Below are positions 18,766 through 26,108 of a stretch of DNA of 64,000 nucleotides, piece after piece. The notes beneath the pieces are model-generated. The model did not search any database, was not told where the DNA came from, and was given only the letters and a program-made list of their open reading frames with translations. The position numbers were made by a program, and so were the translations under genes. The stretch's first letter is position 1, and every line of letters begins with the position of its first letter. This DNA is from an uncultured Acidobacteriota bacterium (GTDB taxonomy: Bacteria > Acidobacteriota > Terriglobia > Terriglobales > Acidobacteriaceae), in NCBI GenBank assembly GCA_903873705.1, contig CAIQPK010000077.1, positions 36,607 to 100,606 on the forward strand, given 5' to 3'.

Positions 18766-19287
18766 ATGGCGACGTCCCCGGCTTTGCTCTCCATAGAGGA
18801 GTACCTCCGCAGCAGTTACGACCCCGACGCCGATTACGTTGACGGCGAGATTCAGGAGCGTCACTTGGGCGAGTACGAGCATGGGAAGATCCAAGGCTGG
18901 ATATTTCAGATATTCAACTTGAATCGGCGTTCATGGGCAACAGACGTCGTCGTAGAGCAGCGTATCCGCATCAATTCCAGCCGCGTACGTGTCTGCGAGG
19001 CGGCTGTTTTGCGTGCCGGCGCCCCGCGTGAACGCGTTGCGCAGTCCGCGCCGCTCATCTGCATCGAAATCCTTTCTCCCGAAGATCGCATTTCCCGCGC
19101 AGAGCGCGTCCTCGCCGACTACTTTGCCATGGGCGTTCCCAACATCTGGCTTATTGACCCCATTCGTCGCACCGCGCACACCTACGACGGCACCGGACTC
19201 CGCGTAGCCGACCCCTACAACCTCACCGTACCCGGAACACCCATCCACCTCGATCTCACCGAGGCCTTCGCCGCCCTGGACGAGTAG
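18766..19287 (+). CDS. Uma2-type (DUF820) putative nuclease, catalytic Asp apparently replaced
   Basis: The 173-residue protein has the Uma2/DUF820 restriction-endonuclease-like fold: opening LLSIEEYLRSSYDPDADYVDGEI, a central strand, then IEILSPEDRISRAERVLADYF and GVPNIWLIDP. In typical members the central strand reads RVPDVAV, with the Asp acting in metal binding. Here it reads RVCEAAV, so the Asp is missing and a Glu sits at the position. A strong AGGAGG precedes the ATG. The family is abundant in cyanobacteria and acidobacteria and its role is unknown. Confidence 0.85.
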   Translation: MATSPALLSIEEYLRSSYDPDADYVDGEIQERHLGEYEHGKIQGWIFQIFNLNRRSWATDVVVEQRIRINSSRVRVCEAAVLRAGAPRERVAQSAPLICIEILSPEDRISRAERVLADYFAMGVPNIWLIDPIRRTAHTYDGTGLRVADPYNLTVPGTPIHLDLTEAFAALDE

Positions 19288-19306
19288 CAGCATTTACTCT
19301 GGCATC

Positions 19307-19942
19307 ATGTCCGGCGTGATCCCTGCCAGCCCCACCCTCATCGGCCACCACGTGCGCCTCGAATCCCTCGCGCGCCATCATGCAGCCGGCCTCGCCGCCG
19401 CGTCCGCAGTCGATCCATCGCTCTACAACCTGAGCCCGATCCCCCAAGGCGAAGCCGAAGCGCTCGATTACATCGACGCCGCCACCGCCTTACGCGACGC
19501 TGGCGAAGCCGTCCCCTATGCCACCGTTTCCATAGCTGACGGCACTGTCGTTGGATCAACACGCTTCTTCAACTTCGACCGCTGGGCCTGGCCGCAGACC
19601 TCACCCCATCACAGCGCGCATGTGCTCGATGGCTGCGAAATCGGCTACACCTGGCTTGGCGCACGGGCCATCCGCACGCCGGTCAACACGGAGGCAAAAC
19701 TCCTCATGCTCACCCACGCGTTCGAGGTCTGGAACACCCTCCGCGTCTGCTTCCACACCGACGCCCGCAACGAGCGTTCCGCCAATGCCCTCGCCCGGAT
19801 TGGCGCGAAGCCGGAGGGCCTGCTTCGTGCCCACCGCATGGCCGCCGACTTCATTCCCCGCGACTCGCTACGCTTCTCCATCACCGCGGCCGAGTGGCCG
19901 GAAGTCAAAGCCTCCCTCCAGCGCCGCCTCGAAACCACCTGA
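19307..19942 (+). CDS. GNAT-family N-acetyltransferase (RimJ/RimL-like)
   Basis: A 211-residue acetyltransferase of the RimJ/RimL/MarR-associated branch: LIGHHVRLESLARHH at the N-terminus, then VVGSTRFFNFD, the acetyl-CoA binding strand EIGYTWLGARA, KLLMLTHAFEVW and the C-terminal NERSANALARIGAKPEG, which is the usual B motif. It probably acetylates an N-terminal amine or small molecule; the substrate is unknown. It ends 3 bases before the convergent thiG stop. Confidence 0.88.
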   Translation: MSGVIPASPTLIGHHVRLESLARHHAAGLAAASAVDPSLYNLSPIPQGEAEALDYIDAATALRDAGEAVPYATVSIADGTVVGSTRFFNFDRWAWPQTSPHHSAHVLDGCEIGYTWLGARAIRTPVNTEAKLLMLTHAFEVWNTLRVCFHTDARNERSANALARIGAKPEGLLRAHRMAADFIPRDSLRFSITAAEWPEVKASLQRRLETT

Positions 19943-19945
19943 GAT

Positions 19946-20716
19946 CTATCGCGAAACCCCATCCAGCGGCGAGCTGGCCGTAGCGTAAAGCTTGCGCCCC
20001 ATCCGTCCCGCCTCAAACGCCTCACGCCCCGCCTCGGTGGCCTTCTTCATCGCCGACGCCATCAGCACCGGCTGCTTCGCCCCGGCAATTGCCGTATTCA
20101 GCAGCACCGCGTCGAAGCCCATTTCCATCGCCAGCGCTGCGTCGCTCGCCGTACCCAGACCGGCATCCACCACCAGCGGCACCTCGGTAATCAACTCGCG
20201 CATCATCCGCAAGGTATAGCTATTCGCGATGCCCAGGCCTGTGCCGATCGGCGCTCCCAGCGGCATCACCGCTGCCGCACCCACGTCGATCAGCCGTTTC
20301 GCAAACACAATATCGTCAGTGGTGTACGGCAGCACCGTAAACCCTTCCTTCACCAGCACGCGGGTAGCCTCAACCGTTGCCTGAACATCCGGATAAAGCG
20401 TCGCCTGGTCGCCGATCACCTCAATCTTCACCCAGTCCGAAAGCCCCACCTCGCGCCCCAGCCGCGCCGCCCGGATCGCCTCTTCCGCGGTGTAGCACCC
20501 CGCCGTATTCGGCAGCAGAAAGTACTTCTTCGGATCGATAAAATCCAGCAGCGATTCCTTGGCGCGGTCCAACTCCACGCGCCGTACCGCTACCGTCACC
20601 ATCTCTGCGCCAGAGGCCTCAATGGCGTCCCGTGTCTCCGCGCCGTCCTTGTACTTCCCCGTTCCCACAATCAACCGCGAACTAAAAGTCCGCCCTGCAA
20701 TCACCAACTCACTCAT
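19946..20716 (-). CDS. thiG: Thiazole synthase
   Basis: The 256-residue TIM-barrel enzyme builds the thiazole phosphate half of thiamine from deoxyxylulose phosphate, dehydroglycine and the ThiS thiocarboxylate. Diagnostic segments are [12 protein letters not shown], the [11 protein letters not shown] block, the Schiff-base lysine in [23 protein letters not shown] and [24 protein letters not shown] lies directly upstream of the ATG. No thiS, thiH, thiO or thiF is next to it. Its leader contains an unusual set of hairpins and a tiny Cys-rich ORF. Confidence 0.96.
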   Translation of the reverse strand: MSELVIAGRTFSSRLIVGTGKYKDGAETRDAIEASGAEMVTVAVRRVELDRAKESLLDFIDPKKYFLLPNTAGCYTAEEAIRAARLGREVGLSDWVKIEVIGDQATLYPDVQATVEATRVLVKEGFTVLPYTTDDIVFAKRLIDVGAAAVMPLGAPIGTGLGIANSYTLRMMRELITEVPLVVDAGLGTASDAALAMEMGFDAVLLNTAIAGAKQPVLMASAMKKATEAGREAFEAGRMGRKLYATASSPLDGVSR

Positions 20717-20747
20717 ACCTCAATCCTAATGCCTTCACCCAAAACAC

Positions 20748-20779
20748 AAACGGCCCGCCCCGGTTGGGGCGAGCCGTTT
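20748..20779. terminator. Strong inverted repeat in the thiG leader (terminator-like on both strands)
   Basis: AAACGGC at 20748-20754 pairs with GCCGTTT at 20773-20779, and CGCCCC at 20756-20761 pairs with GGGGCG at 20766-20771, around a GGTT loop. This gives 13 base pairs with one internal mismatch. On the minus strand it is followed by a T-rich stretch (TGTGTTTT) and lies only about 30 bases before the thiG ATG. It could be a terminator of upstream transcription, the terminator of thiG-opposed transcripts, or an attenuator in the thiG leader. Confidence 0.6.
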
Positions 20780-20849
20780 TGCGGTGATCTGGTGGGATTG
20801 ACTTGAGGCATCCGTCTCGGATGGGCCTCGGAGGAGTACGTACTTCGGT

Positions 20850-20867
20850 AAAAAGACCTCCAGGTCT
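20850..20867 (-). terminator. Rho-independent terminator after the 18-codon ORF
   Basis: On the minus strand AGACCT pairs with AGGTCT around two bases and is followed by five T residues, giving a compact intrinsic terminator. A second hairpin, AGAGCG/CGCTCT at 20868-20883, sits directly before it and covers the stop codon of the tiny ORF. A further stem (GAGGC-ATCCG with CGGAT-GCCTC) spans 20805-20829. Confidence 0.6.
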
Positions 20868-20881
20868 AGAGCGCGGACGCT

Positions 20882-20938
20882 CTAAGCCTCAGTCACCTCA
20901 CGTTGAGTACTGCCACAACTGGAACAATCAATTTTCAT
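20882..20938 (-). CDS. Tiny Cys-containing ORF (18 codons) upstream of thiG
   Basis: The frame encodes MKIDCSSCGSTQREVTEA. It is preceded by GGAAAGGAGG at 20951-20960 (12 bases from the ATG) and by a near-consensus promoter. An in-frame ATG at 20950, immediately after the Shine-Dalgarno, would add four codons but has no room for ribosome spacing. The CSSCG motif resembles half of a zinc knuckle. It could be a small protein or a leader peptide sensing cysteine for thiG. Support is the signals around it, not homology. Confidence 0.45.
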   Translation of the reverse strand: MKIDCSSCGSTQREVTEA

Positions 20939-20973
20939 AGACTGGATCATCCTCCTTTCCCGTGTTGATAGGT

Positions 20974-21002
20974 ACAGTACTGCATGGTTAACCCCATGTC
21001 AA
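20974..21002 (-). promoter_or_regulatory. Near-consensus sigma70 promoter for the tiny ORF
   Basis: On the minus strand TTGACA (20997-21002) is followed after exactly 17 bases by TACTGT (20974-20979). Transcription would begin near 20967 and give a leader of about 30 bases before the 18-codon ORF. This is one of the best promoter matches in the window. Confidence 0.6.
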
Positions 21003-21066
21003 CCCGCGCGGTGCTCGGATTACGCATCAGACCATAGAACGCTATTTCCGAGGAGCAACAAACACC

Positions 21067-21288
21067 ATGAAACCCGCAACTATCGTCGGCATCGTCCTCA
21101 TTCTTATCGGCATCGTCGGCTTCGCGCTCGGCGGCTTCAGCTTCTCGCATGAGAAGAAGGACGTGGACATGGGTCCCGTGCAGATCTCTCACGAGCAGAC
21201 CAAGACGGTTCCAATCCCTCCCATACTCAGCGGCATTGCGCTGGTCGGCGGCATCGCCTTGGTGGTGGTAGGAGCGAAGGGCCGCTAA
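21067..21288 (+). CDS. Small membrane protein (two helices), function unknown
   Basis: The 73-residue product has an N-terminal hydrophobic helix (about 5-25), a polar loop with charged residues, and a second helix near the C-terminus (about 55-70) ending in AKGR. This resembles the small two-helix DUF3185-type membrane proteins, but I cannot assign it with confidence. GAGGAG lies 11 bases before the ATG. It diverges from the tiny ORF upstream of thiG, about 117 bases away. Confidence 0.7.
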   Translation: MKPATIVGIVLILIGIVGFALGGFSFSHEKKDVDMGPVQISHEQTKTVPIPPILSGIALVGGIALVVVGAKGR

Positions 21289-21357
21289 TCGCTCTCGCTC
21301 GCCACCAGGCTCTCCGGCAGCAGAGAGCGGCTAAACTCATCAGATGGTGAGAGCCAG

Positions 21358-22779
21358 ATGATCCGCACGATTTTTGCTCCCCGCCATCTCCCGGTCATCT
21401 GCTTGCTAGCCGTGTTGCTGCCGTGCGCCGCTGGCCAAAGCCAGCAGCCCAACTCGGCGGATCAAAACCATCCGCAGGAGCCGCTAACGGTCTTTCCTCA
21501 TCCTGAGTCTGCGCCGTACTTCATCTTCGGCCAGGCCAACGTAGTCTTCCAGGGCCACCCCGGCGTCCCCGCGCCTTACTCCGGTCCTAATTCGATGCTC
21601 GCGCGCGGGGAGTACAAGGTGTCGCTGGTCGGTACGCTTTTTCTCGGACTGCAGCTATATCACCACCTCCGCTACAACACTGACCTCATCTACGACGAAG
21701 AATCATCAGGAGGGCGCGGGATATCTGAAGCGCTCGGTCTCGCCGGGTTTACCAATCTCGACGTTGTCCGCAACCCCACGCTCGGCTCGGTCCCTTACAT
21801 GGCGCGCGCGCAGCTCCACCAGACCATCGGCTTCACCAGCAAGCTGGTCGACGCCCAGCGCACCCCGTTCTCGCTGGCAACCCGCGTACCCGAGCGCCGC
21901 CTCGACCTCCGTGCCGGTAAGCTCTCCATGCCCGACATCATGGACGTCAACGGCCCGGGCTCAGACTCCCACCTGCAGTTCCTTAATTGGACCGTCGACA
22001 ACAACGGCGCCTGGGACTACGCCGCAGACACCCGCGGCTACACCTACGGCGCGGTCGCCGAGTACGACGACGTGCAGTGGTCGGCACGCTACATCCTCGC
22101 GCTCATGCCCACCGTCGCCAACGGTGTCGACCTCGACTGGAACCTGCGCCGTGCCCACGCCGACAACGTCGAGCTCGAATACCGTCACCTGCCTCTCGGC
22201 CATCTCCTTTCTGCGGAGCGCAGGGGAACGATTCGCCTCCTCGGCTTCGTCAACCACGCCAACATGGGTGTCTACCGCACCCAGAACGCGCTCGCCATCG
22301 CGTCACACACTACGCCCGATATCACGGCCCACGCGCCGCGTACTACGGTAAAGTACGGCGTCGGCCTCAACTTCGAGCAGGAACTCACGCCTGATCTGCG
22401 CGCCTTCGGCCGCTTCGGCTGGAACGAAGGCCAGCACGAAAGCTACGCCTACACCGAGGTCGACCAGACCTTTGAGCTCGGCACAGACCTCACCGGCAAT
22501 CGATGGGGACGCCCCAGCGACAAGGTCGCGGTAGTCGGCGTCTCGAACGCGATCAAGCGCAACCACCAGCAGTATCTCGCGCTCGGTGGGCAGGGCTTCC
22601 TGCTGGGCGACGGTCGTCTGCGGTACGCCCGCGAGGACATCCTCGAAACCTACTACACGGCCCACACCTGGCGCGGCCTCTTCACATCTGTTGACGCCCA
22701 ACTTATTGCGCATCCGGGCTACAACCAGGATCGCGGGCCCGTTGCAGTGTTCACGGTTCGTACCCACGTCGATTTCTAG
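21358..22779 (+). CDS. Carbohydrate-selective porin, OprB-like
   Basis: The 473-residue protein has a signal peptide ending around CAAGQSQ, then a beta-barrel pattern of alternating residues. The ending GYNQDRGPVAVFTVRTHVDF, with a terminal phenylalanine, is typical of OprB-family outer-membrane porins, as are the segments LDLRAGKLSMPDIMDVN and RFGWNEG. It would let sugars or similar solutes pass the outer membrane. No sugar transporter is adjacent. Confidence 0.85.
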   Translation: MIRTIFAPRHLPVICLLAVLLPCAAGQSQQPNSADQNHPQEPLTVFPHPESAPYFIFGQANVVFQGHPGVPAPYSGPNSMLARGEYKVSLVGTLFLGLQLYHHLRYNTDLIYDEESSGGRGISEALGLAGFTNLDVVRNPTLGSVPYMARAQLHQTIGFTSKLVDAQRTPFSLATRVPERRLDLRAGKLSMPDIMDVNGPGSDSHLQFLNWTVDNNGAWDYAADTRGYTYGAVAEYDDVQWSARYILALMPTVANGVDLDWNLRRAHADNVELEYRHLPLGHLLSAERRGTIRLLGFVNHANMGVYRTQNALAIASHTTPDITAHAPRTTVKYGVGLNFEQELTPDLRAFGRFGWNEGQHESYAYTEVDQTFELGTDLTGNRWGRPSDKVAVVGVSNAIKRNHQQYLALGGQGFLLGDGRLRYAREDILETYYTAHTWRGLFTSVDAQLIAHPGYNQDRGPVAVFTVRTHVDF

Positions 22780-23054
22780 CGGTTGATCGGCGACTGAGTA
22801 TCCACAACGCAGGCCCACAGCCCAGGAAGGTAGGTCCCCAATAGCCAACTCCGCAGAAAACGACATCCATAAAGCCCAGTATCAGCCGGCCCTTTGGCGA
22901 GTCGGGTGCCTCAATCAGCATCCGATCACATTGTCACAACCCATTCAACGCGTAACGTACAGCCACCGTTTTCTGGCTGGAATGGCAATGAAGATAACGA
23001 TTTTCGCGCAGGGTTAACGGTCTTTGAGGGTGAGGACAGTATCCTTTCATAACG
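22780..23054. other. Intergenic region, nothing recognised
   Basis: This stretch between the porin and the PepSY-like gene has lower GC than its surroundings and no convincing ORF. I see no strong hairpin with a T-run. A promoter for the downstream gene is expected near its right end but I could not pick clear -35 and -10 boxes. Confidence 0.3.
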
Positions 23055-23600
23055 ATGTCAAACGCTCATACTGTCTTGAAGGCCCTGCGCAAAGTCCATC
23101 TCTATTTCGGCCTCTTCATTTCACCGGCCCTGCTTTTTTTCGCCTTCACCGGTGCCCTGCAGACCTTCAGCCTGCACGAAACCACGCGCGGCAGCGACTA
23201 CAAACCGCCTGCCTGGGCAGTCACACTCGCACAACTTCATAAGAAGCAGACAACCATCGTTCCATCCGGAAAAAAGCCCAAGGGTGAGGTCGAAAAGCCG
23301 CACCCGAGCTACGACGATCACGACCACGGCGATGTTCAAGGTGCCGCCCCGAAAAAGGTTCATACCGATGAAGCAACCGCCGATAACTCCGCGAAAGCTC
23401 CGTCAGCCCCAATGGCTCCGCCAGCTCCGCAAAAGAGCCATGTGCCGATGAAAATCTTCTTCCTCGCCGTGTCTCTCGGTCTGCTTACCATGACCTTCAC
23501 CGGCATCTACATGGCGTACAAATACAGCCGCAGCAACGTGGTGGTCACGCTCGTGCTCGTGGCCGGCATCGTGGTGCCGTTCCTGCTCCTCCCTTTCTAA
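23055..23600 (+). CDS. PepSY-associated membrane protein, short form
   Basis: The 181-residue protein begins with the PepSY-TM type helix (KALRKVHLYFGLFISPALLFFAFTG) and ends with two further helices, the first being FLAVSLGLLTMTFTGIYMAY. The loop between them is rich in His, Asp, Pro and Ala (DDHDHGD) and may bind metal. Full PepSY-TM proteins, often linked to iron uptake, are two to three times longer. This one has kept only the first helix and a two-helix end. Its role is unknown; iron- or metal-linked redox work is only a guess. Confidence 0.75.
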   Translation: MSNAHTVLKALRKVHLYFGLFISPALLFFAFTGALQTFSLHETTRGSDYKPPAWAVTLAQLHKKQTTIVPSGKKPKGEVEKPHPSYDDHDHGDVQGAAPKKVHTDEATADNSAKAPSAPMAPPAPQKSHVPMKIFFLAVSLGLLTMTFTGIYMAYKYSRSNVVVTLVLVAGIVVPFLLLPF

Positions 23601-23633
23601 GCCGCAGCGCGGGCTGCGTCTTATACTGTGGGC

Positions 23634-24584
23634 ATGTCCCTGCCGCTGGTGTTCGAGCTCGCTGCCTTCATTTTCGGCCTGCTCTTGGGCAGCTTTCTGA
23701 ACGTCTGCATCGTGCGCCTGCCGTTTCACGAAAGCATCGTAAAGCCGCGCTCGCGCTGCCCGCGCTGTCTGCACACGCTCAGCTGGTACGACAACATTCC
23801 GCTGCTCAGCTGGATCAACCTCCGCGCGCACTGCCGCCACTGCCGCGCGTCGATTCCCTGGCGCTATCCGCTGGTGGAGTTCTCCGTGGCGGTGTGGTTC
23901 GTCATTATCGCGCACCGCATCGTGCAGGCCGCCGTCTTCATCTCGGCAGCCAATGTCACGATGCCCGTCCGGATTGACATGGGGGTCGGCGGCGGCACGT
24001 ACCTGCTCGCCACCCTCATCATGGGCTTCCTGCTCATCGGCCTGCTCGTGATGGACTGGCAGACCAGCACCCTGCCGGATGCTTTCACTCTGTCCGGCAT
24101 CGTCGTCGGCATCTTCCTTATCGCCGTCCAGGCGCTCTTCCTCGCGCCGGACGAAGCCGCCATCCACCTCGACACCGCCCACAACCTCCGCATGTCCAGC
24201 CCGGGCTCGTTCATTGATCGCGGCAACGTCTTCCTTACTGGCCCCGAGCACCTGCTCCTTGGCCGCGTCGCCGCGGTCATGGGCGCGGCCCTCATCCCAC
24301 TCATCATCCGGTGGATCTACAAGCTCGTCCGCGGACAGCAAGGTATGGGTCTCGGCGATGCCAAGCTGATGGCCATGATCGGCGCCTTCCTCGGCTTCTG
24401 GCCCGCAGTAGTGGCCTTCGTCCTCGGCTGCTTCCTCATCTTCCCGTACGCGGTCACGCTGCTGCTCCGCAAGCGAGCCAACCGCTCCAGCGAGCTTCCC
24501 TTCGGCAGCTTCCTCGCCGCGGGAGGTCTGCTCACCGCCCTCATCGGCCCGGCGTTGCTCGACTGGTACCGCTCGTTTCTCTAA
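23634..24584 (+). CDS. pilD: Prepilin peptidase / N-methyltransferase (type IV leader peptidase)
   Basis: The 316-residue inner-membrane aspartic protease cleaves and N-methylates type IV prepilins and pseudopilins. The N-terminal domain has the zinc-binding CPRC (42-45) and CRHC (67-70) pairs. The catalytic aspartates lie in MDWQTSTLPD and in GLGDAKLMAM, the A24 signature. It has about eight helices. I start at the ATG at 23634 rather than the GTG two codons earlier. No pilin or pilus assembly genes are adjacent, so it serves loci elsewhere. Confidence 0.93.
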   Translation: MSLPLVFELAAFIFGLLLGSFLNVCIVRLPFHESIVKPRSRCPRCLHTLSWYDNIPLLSWINLRAHCRHCRASIPWRYPLVEFSVAVWFVIIAHRIVQAAVFISAANVTMPVRIDMGVGGGTYLLATLIMGFLLIGLLVMDWQTSTLPDAFTLSGIVVGIFLIAVQALFLAPDEAAIHLDTAHNLRMSSPGSFIDRGNVFLTGPEHLLLGRVAAVMGAALIPLIIRWIYKLVRGQQGMGLGDAKLMAMIGAFLGFWPAVVAFVLGCFLIFPYAVTLLLRKRANRSSELPFGSFLAAGGLLTALIGPALLDWYRSFL

Positions 24585-24611
24585 CTCAGCATCCCCACTA
24601 ACGGAGCCTCG

Positions 24612-25094
24612 ATGAACCTCCGCACCGCCACACTCTTCGCCGTCCTTGCTCCCGCTGCTTTCGCTCAGCAAATCCCGAAAGGCGCTCCCATGTCCCACCA
24701 GACCACCGGCTCCTTTGAGCCTAATGTCAAGCCGCTCCCCGCCGACTTCGCCAACGCCCCCAACCTCGGCCGGATGACCATCAACAAAACGCTCCACGGC
24801 GGCATTGAAGGCACCAGCGTCGGCCAAATGCTTACTGCGATGTCGGAAACCAAGGGCTCAGCCGGCTACGTCGCCGTCGAAACCATCACCGGCAGCGTCG
24901 ACGGCCACAAGGGCACCTTCTCGCTGATCCATCTAGGCCTCATGGACCGTGGCAAGCCGTCTCTCACCGTCACCGTTGTCCCCGATTCTGGCACTGCCGA
25001 ACTCACCGGCCTTACGGGCACCTTCACCATCGATATCGCCCCCGACGGCAAGCACACCTATACCTTCGCTTACACCCTTCCGCCCGCACCATAA
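24612..25094 (+). CDS. DUF3224 family protein, secreted
   Basis: The 160-residue protein has a short signal peptide (ending AAFAQQ) and a compact beta-barrel-like domain matching DUF3224: SHQTTGSFEPNVKPL, then GTSVGQMLTAMSE, GSAGYVAVETITGSVDGHKGTF and a late STAELTG-like strand. The family is related in fold to allene oxide cyclase-like barrels and its role is unknown. Most relatives lack a signal peptide, so export here is a noteworthy detail. Confidence 0.85.
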   Translation: MNLRTATLFAVLAPAAFAQQIPKGAPMSHQTTGSFEPNVKPLPADFANAPNLGRMTINKTLHGGIEGTSVGQMLTAMSETKGSAGYVAVETITGSVDGHKGTFSLIHLGLMDRGKPSLTVTVVPDSGTAELTGLTGTFTIDIAPDGKHTYTFAYTLPPAP

Positions 25095-25129
25095 CGGTGG
25101 CATAGCCCACATAAACGGTGTGTCGCTCC

Positions 25130-25158
25130 TTGACTCTTGACCAAGTCACTTCTAGTCT
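25130..25158 (+). promoter_or_regulatory. Probable promoter of the nuo operon, leaderless
   Basis: TTGACT (25130-25135) and TAGTCT (25153-25158) are separated by 17 bases. The nuoA ATG follows only five bases after the -10 box, so the transcript would start at or within a base or two of the start codon. No Shine-Dalgarno is present, consistent with leaderless initiation. Confidence 0.5.
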
Positions 25159-25163
25159 TAAAA

Positions 25164-25577
25164 ATGGCCATGCAGACGACACCCTACATCTGGCAATACC
25201 TTCCTCTCGTGCTGCAGATCCTGGTCGCCCTGGCCCTGGCCGGCGGCATGGTGGGCGCGTCTTTTTTCGTCGGCAAACACAAGCGATCCCGCACCAAGCT
25301 CGGCGCGTACGAATGCGGCATGGACCCGGTCGGCGATGCCCGCGGCCGCTTCTCCGTCCGCTTCTACATGGTCGCCATGCTCTTCATCCTCTTCGACGTC
25401 GAAGCCGTCTTCATGCTGCCCTGGGCCGTCGTCTACCGCGAGCTGGCGTCCATCACCGGCAGCAAGCTCTTCGGCTTCTGGGAAATGCTCGTCTACATCG
25501 GCTTCGTCGCCGTCGGCCTCTTCTACGTCTGGAAGAAGGGCATCCTCAACTGGTCCAACGACAAGGCTGATCTCTAG
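25164..25577 (+). CDS. nuoA: NADH-quinone oxidoreductase subunit A
   Basis: The 137-residue membrane subunit of complex I has three helices and the conserved YECGMDPVGDARGRFSVRFY loop between helices 1 and 2, which lies near the quinone site. I use the ATG at 25164 (MAMQTTP). The earlier TTG at 25137 would fall inside the promoter. It is first in the operon and is followed directly by nuoC, not nuoB, which is unusual. Confidence 0.95.
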   Translation: MAMQTTPYIWQYLPLVLQILVALALAGGMVGASFFVGKHKRSRTKLGAYECGMDPVGDARGRFSVRFYMVAMLFILFDVEAVFMLPWAVVYRELASITGSKLFGFWEMLVYIGFVAVGLFYVWKKGILNWSNDKADL

Positions 25578-25589
25578 CCGCAGGAACAT

Positions 25590-26108
25590 ATGCCTGATCC
25601 GCAAACCGAAGCTCAACCCGAGGCGCCAGAACCCACGACCGGCAAGCAGGCCGCCCTCGCGCATTACATCGGCGCAGCAGGGACGAAGCTCATCGAATCC
25701 GAGTGCTTCATCGACGCCAAGTGGGCGCTCAACGAGCTCACCATAGAAGTCATTCCTGAAGCCATCGTCGCGGTTTGCGAAGCCGTCAAGCACGACGGCT
25801 ACAACTTCTTCGAAGACCTCACCGCCGTCGACTGGTATCCCACCGAGCCCCGCTTCCGCCTCGCCTACTCCATCCTGAGCATGGGCCTCAAGAAGCGCAT
25901 CCGCCTGGTCGCACGCGTCTCCGGCGACAGCCCGAAGCTCGACAGCATCACCGGCGTCTGGCCCGCAGCCAACTTCTATGAGCGCGAAGTCTTCGACCTC
26001 TTTGGCGTCCACTTCGCCGGGCACCCCCGCCTTACCCGCATCATGATGCCCGACAACTGGGAAGGCCATCCGCTGCGCAAGGATTACCCGGTGGAGGGCT
26101 ACCGCTAA
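25590..26108 (+). CDS. nuoC: NADH-quinone oxidoreductase subunit C
   Basis: The 172-residue peripheral-arm subunit has the 30-kDa subunit signature toward its C-terminus, YEREVFDLFGVHFAGHPRLTR, followed by GHPLRKDYPVEGYR. It helps shape the quinone-side junction with NuoD. The ATG has GCAGGA eight bases upstream. Its stop overlaps the nuoD start (TAATG). The two genes are separate here, unlike the NuoCD fusion of E. coli. Confidence 0.96.
   Translation: MPDPQTEAQPEAPEPTTGKQAALAHYIGAAGTKLIESECFIDAKWALNELTIEVIPEAIVAVCEAVKHDGYNFFEDLTAVDWYPTEPRFRLAYSILSMGLKKRIRLVARVSGDSPKLDSITGVWPAANFYEREVFDLFGVHFAGHPRLTRIMMPDNWEGHPLRKDYPVEGYR

Noticed and set aside
20740..20960. TPP riboswitch upstream of thiG
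   Set aside because: Neither the CTGAGA nor the ACCTGA core element is present on the thiG strand.
20760..20960. tmRNA or tRNA-like gene in the structured region
   Set aside because: There is no acceptor stem, T-loop consensus or CCA end; the stems are simple local hairpins.
23403..24827. 474-codon minus-strand open frame opposite the prepilin peptidase gene
   Set aside because: It is dominated by Glu, Ala, Asp, His and Arg with no recognisable domain, while the plus strand has both CxxC pairs and the A24 aspartates.
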